Source of the DNA: Nocardia asteroides
Lineage (GTDB): Bacteria; Actinomycetota; Actinomycetes; Mycobacteriales; Mycobacteriaceae
Direction of reading: 5' to 3'
DNA: 64,000 nt
Assembly (NCBI RefSeq): GCF_900637185.1
Contig: NZ_LR134352.1
Coordinates: 186,001 to 250,000 of the forward strand
Part shown: in pieces, positions 61,127 through 64,000 of the stretch
Layout: each line of letters starts with the position of its first letter
Position numbering within the stretch: the stretch's first letter is position 1
Program-made: the position numbers and the translations under genes
The notes under the pieces: model-generated
What the model saw: the letters and a program-made list of their open reading frames with translations, nothing else
Told to the model about the DNA's origin: nothing
Databases searched by the model: none

Positions 61127-63913
61127 TTGCTCCCCGTACTACTCGTCCACATGCTGGCCGCACTGGTGGCGCCGCTGTGCGTACGAGTTCTGGGCCGCAA
61201 TGCGTTCTACCTGCTCGCGCTGGTGCCGCTCGGCAGCCTCGGCTGGGTGATCGCGCACTGGGGCAGCACCGTCCGCACCCAGCTGACCTGGGCGCCGCAG
61301 ATCTCGATGGACATCGACCTGCGCTTCGATTCGCTCGCGGCGGTGATGTCGACGCTGGTCCTCGGGATCGGCGCGCTGATCCTGGCCTACTGCGGCCGCT
61401 ACTTCGATCGTGACGAAGCCCGGCTCGGGGTGTTCGCCGCCGAGCTGACCGGTTTCGCGGGCGCCATGTTCGGCCTGGTGGTCAGCGACAACATGCTGCT
61501 GCTGTACGTGTTCTGGGAAATCACGACGGTGCTGTCGTTCCTGCTCGTCGGCCATTACGCCGAGCGCGCGGTCAGCCGCAGGGCCGCGATCCAGGCGCTG
61601 CTGGTGACGGGTGCGGGCGGGCTCGCGATGCTGGTCGGGATCGTCGTCCTCGGGAACCGCTACGGCACGTATCTGCTCTCCGACATCCTCGCGACCGCGC
61701 CGCCAGGAGGGATCGCGGTGTCGGTGGGTCTCGGTCTGGTGCTGCTCGGCGCGATCAGCAAATCGGCGATCGTGCCGCTGCACTTCTGGTTGCCCGGCGC
61801 GATGGCGGCGCCGACGCCGGTCAGCGCGTATCTGCACGCCGCCGCCATGGTGAAGGCCGGTGTGTACCTGGTGGCCCGGCTCGCGCCCGCCTTCGCCGAG
61901 ACACCGCCCTGGCACGTGCTGCTGCTGCCGCTGGGGATCATCACCATGCTGCTGGCGGGCTGGCGAGCCATCCAGGTCTTCGACCTCAAACTGGTGCTGG
62001 CCTTCGGCACGGTGAGCCAGCTCGGGCTGCTGATCACCATGATGGCGATCGGTACACCGGACGCGGCGCTGGCCGGCCTCACCCTGCTGGTCGCGCACGC
62101 GCTGTTCAAGGCGTGCCTGTTCATGGTGGTCGGCATCATCGATCATGGCGCCGGCACCCGGGATCTGCGGCAGCTGTCCGGGCTCGGCCGACGGGCGCCG
62201 TGGCTGTGCGCGACCGCGGTGGTCGCCGCGCTGAGCATGGCCGGGATCGCGCCGCTGCTGGGCTTCGTCGGCAAGGAGTCGGCGCTGAGTTCGGTGTGGT
62301 CGGCCGATGTGCTGAGCACCCCGGTGAAGCTGTTCGAGCTGGCGGGCATCGCGATCGGGTCGGCGTTCACGGTGGCCTACAGCATCCGGTTCGTGTGGGG
62401 CGCTTTCGGCCGCGCCGCGGATCCGGAGCACCCGACGACCTGGCACGCCCCGGGACCGCTGCTGCTCGCGCCGCCCGCGATCCTCGCCGCGGCCGGTGTC
62501 GCCGGCGGTCTGAGCACCACCACCGTCGACAGCTGGCTCAGCCCCTACGCGGCATCGCTGCCCGGCGATCTCGACACCCACCTCGCGCTCTGGCACGACG
62601 TCACCTGGCCGCTGCTGCTCACCATCCTGATCATCGCGGCCGGTATCGCGCTGTTCCTGAGCCGCGGCCGGATCGGCGAACCCGTCCATCCGCGCCTCGG
62701 CAACGCCGACCGCAACTACGACGCGGCGCTGCGCGCGATGGACAAGCTCTCGCTGCGGATCACCGGCACCGTGCAGTCCGGTTCGCTGCCCGCCAGCCAG
62801 GCCGCCATCCTCGGCACCTTGATCGTGCTGCCCACCGTGCTGCTGGCGCTGGGCACCCGCACCGGAGTGGAGCTGCGGCTGTGGGATTCGCCCTTGCAGG
62901 CGGCGATCGGGGCGATCATGATCGCCATGGCGCTCGCGGCGACCGTGCTGCGCAATCGCCTGGCCAGTGTCCTCGTGGTCGGCGTGACCGGATACGGCTG
63001 CGGCGTGATCTTCGCGCTGCACGGCGCGCCCGACCTGGCCCTGACCCAATTCCTGGTCGAGACACTGACCCTGGTGATCTTCGTGCTGGTGCTGCGCGCG
63101 TTCCCCGCCGAGATCGCCGAGGACCAGGCGACCGCGTTCAAGGTACGGCGGGCGCTGCTGGCCGTGGGCGTCGGGATCACCGTGGCGGTACTGGCCGCCT
63201 TCGCCACCGCGGCCCGGCGGGCGACCCCGATCTGGGAGGCCATCCCGGACGCGGCCTATCGGATCGGCGGCGGCAAGAACGCGGTCAACGTGCTGCTCGT
63301 CGACATCCGCGCCTGGGACACCCTGGGCGAGATCTCGGTGCTCGTCGTCGCCGCGACCGGCGTGGCGTCGCTGGTGTTCCGCAGCAGGCGGTTCGGCAGC
63401 GCGCCGCGCGCCGCCGACTCCCCCAACTACGATCCCGACGCGCTGAGCTGGCTGCCCGCCGCCCGGCTGGTCGACCGGCGCGAACGCTCGATGGTCCTGC
63501 AGATCACCACCCGGCTGATCTTCCCGACCATCATGGTGCTGTCGGTGTACTTCTTCTTCTCCGGCCACAACGCCCCAGGCGGCGGTTTCGCGGGCGGCCT
63601 CATCGCCGGTCTCGCCCTGACCCTGCGCTACCTGGCCGGCGGCCGGTACGAACTCGGCGAGGCGCTGCCCGTGGAGGCCGGGCACCTGCTCGGCGCCGGG
63701 CTCACCCTGGCCGCGGGCACCGCGACCGCCTCGCTGCTGCTCGGCGCACCGCCGCTGTCCTCGGCGATCATCGAGGTGACGCTGCCGGTGCTGGGCCACA
63801 TCAAGCTGGTCACCGCGATGTTCTTCGATCTCGGCGTCTACCTGGTCGTGGTCGGCCTGGTCCTCGACGTCCTGCGCAGCCTCGGCGCCCGGCTGGACAA
63901 GGAACTCCAATGA
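61127..63913 (+). CDS. mrpA: Na+/H+ antiporter subunit A (Mrp complex, with MrpB-like C-terminus)
   Basis: Very large membrane subunit, 928 residues, related to NuoL. It starts at TTG 61127 behind GGAGGAGGAG. The NuoL-like region includes FVFWEITTVLSFLLVGHY (near 130), KSAIVPLHFWLPGAMAAPTPVSAYLHAAAMVKAG (near 210-240) and GKESALSS. The C-terminal part from about 780 matches MrpB (PTIMVLSVYFFFSGHNAPGGGFAGGL). First gene of an mrp/mnh operon exchanging Na+ for H+; it overlaps the next start (ATGA at 63910-63913). Confidence 0.94.
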   Translation: MLPVLLVHMLAALVAPLCVRVLGRNAFYLLALVPLGSLGWVIAHWGSTVRTQLTWAPQISMDIDLRFDSLAAVMSTLVLGIGALILAYCGRYFDRDEARLGVFAAELTGFAGAMFGLVVSDNMLLLYVFWEITTVLSFLLVGHYAERAVSRRAAIQALLVTGAGGLAMLVGIVVLGNRYGTYLLSDILATAPPGGIAVSVGLGLVLLGAISKSAIVPLHFWLPGAMAAPTPVSAYLHAAAMVKAGVYLVARLAPAFAETPPWHVLLLPLGIITMLLAGWRAIQVFDLKLVLAFGTVSQLGLLITMMAIGTPDAALAGLTLLVAHALFKACLFMVVGIIDHGAGTRDLRQLSGLGRRAPWLCATAVVAALSMAGIAPLLGFVGKESALSSVWSADVLSTPVKLFELAGIAIGSAFTVAYSIRFVWGAFGRAADPEHPTTWHAPGPLLLAPPAILAAAGVAGGLSTTTVDSWLSPYAASLPGDLDTHLALWHDVTWPLLLTILIIAAGIALFLSRGRIGEPVHPRLGNADRNYDAALRAMDKLSLRITGTVQSGSLPASQAAILGTLIVLPTVLLALGTRTGVELRLWDSPLQAAIGAIMIAMALAATVLRNRLASVLVVGVTGYGCGVIFALHGAPDLALTQFLVETLTLVIFVLVLRAFPAEIAEDQATAFKVRRALLAVGVGITVAVLAAFATAARRATPIWEAIPDAAYRIGGGKNAVNVLLVDIRAWDTLGEISVLVVAATGVASLVFRSRRFGSAPRAADSPNYDPDALSWLPAARLVDRRERSMVLQITTRLIFPTIMVLSVYFFFSGHNAPGGGFAGGLIAGLALTLRYLAGGRYELGEALPVEAGHLLGAGLTLAAGTATASLLLGAPPLSSAIIEVTLPVLGHIKLVTAMFFDLGVYLVVVGLVLDVLRSLGARLDKELQ

Positions 63914-64000
63914 GCGAGCGCAGCGAGCGGCCGATCAACACAGCCGCCATCGCGGTCATGCCGGAACCGAGCGACAGCGAGGTGCCGATCAACACAGCCG
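63910..64000 (+). CDS. Start of next mrp-operon gene, partial
   Basis: ATG at 63910 overlaps the mrpA stop. The 30 visible codons read MSERSERPINTAAIAVMPEP and then repeat PINTA. In an mrp operon mrpC is expected, but this N-terminus is not MrpC-like; it is a low-complexity extension containing a 16-bp direct repeat. The frame is still open at the window end. Identity of the product cannot be stated. Confidence 0.45.
   Translation, partial: MSERSERPINTAAIAVMPEPSDSEVPINTA
63931..64000 (+). repeat. 16-bp direct repeat at window end
   Basis: ccgatcaacacagccg occurs at 63931-63946 and at 63985-64000, 54 bp apart. The stretch before the first copy, gagcgagcgcagcgagcgg, is a near-repeat within itself. 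Similar MSERSER-type starts occur in many Nocardia and Rhodococcus genes as far as I recall, suggesting a dispersed element. Confidence 0.65.

Noticed and set aside
61139..63910. 923-codon open frame opposite mrpA
   Set aside because: Fully antisense to MrpA; hydrophilic low-complexity translation with no domain.

Overview
The window is chromosomal DNA of a very GC-rich mycolic-acid actinobacterium, most likely Nocardia or a close relative. No rRNA, tRNA, insertion sequence or CRISPR array was seen. Supporting signs are the strong G/C third-position bias, frequent GTG/TTG starts, two SAM-IV riboswitches, a groEL2 gene with two CIRCE operators, and the gene set groEL2, psd, pssA and a CDC48-like ATPase, which lie close together in Mycobacterium tuberculosis. 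The genus assignment is inference.

Region 1 (1-6.9 kb) holds cell-envelope and housekeeping genes: a truncated polysaccharide deacetylase, an L,D-transpeptidase, lipoamide dehydrogenase, an AraC-type regulator, an MDR oxidoreductase, an M19 dipeptidase-like protein and a secreted AMIN-like protein. Region 2 (6.9-15 kb) is a complete respiratory nitrate reductase operon narK-narG-narH-narJ-narI on the minus strand. Region 3 (15-19 kb) has an S9 peptidase, a TetR/hydrolase pair and an unlisted 36-residue ORF. Region 4 (19-26 kb) is a tightly overlapping seven-gene minus-strand operon: substrate-binding lipoprotein, LivH-LivM fusion, LivG, LivF, a luciferase-like monooxygenase and two AhpD/CMD-family proteins. 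A SAM-IV riboswitch in its leader suggests import and oxidation of a sulfur compound.

Region 5 (26-34 kb) contains azoreductase, an MFS exporter, DUF5063 and DUF4265 proteins, a PfpI-like protein, and a divergent acetoacetate-decarboxylase-like/succinic semialdehyde dehydrogenase versus Old Yellow Enzyme locus with four copies of one 17-bp operator. Region 6 (34-37.4 kb) has a RelE-like/XRE toxin-antitoxin pair and a second SAM-IV riboswitch that heads a three-gene operon: an AfsA-type hotdog protein, a HAD-IB phosphatase-like protein and an unrecognised protein. This operon is the best candidate for an undescribed system (a SAM-controlled, butyrolactone-like signal or metabolite pathway).

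Region 7 (37.4-43.6 kb) mixes SRPBCC, MarR, SMP-30-like lipoprotein, hydrolase, molybdopterin and TetR genes, plus a MazF/ribbon-helix-helix pair. Region 8 (43.6-51.8 kb) carries groEL2, an HTH/Clp-N protein with a large dyad, a membrane protein, an ECF41 sigma factor with a flavoprotein, then pssA, psd and a GlsB-type membrane protein. Region 9 (52-64 kb) carries fabH, a signalling cassette (59-residue ORF, receiver-flavoprotein fusion, cNMP-binding histidine kinase, UBP-type zinc finger), a lipoprotein, a CDC48-like AAA ATPase, a polytopic membrane protein and mrpA of a Na+/H+ antiporter operon that runs off the window.
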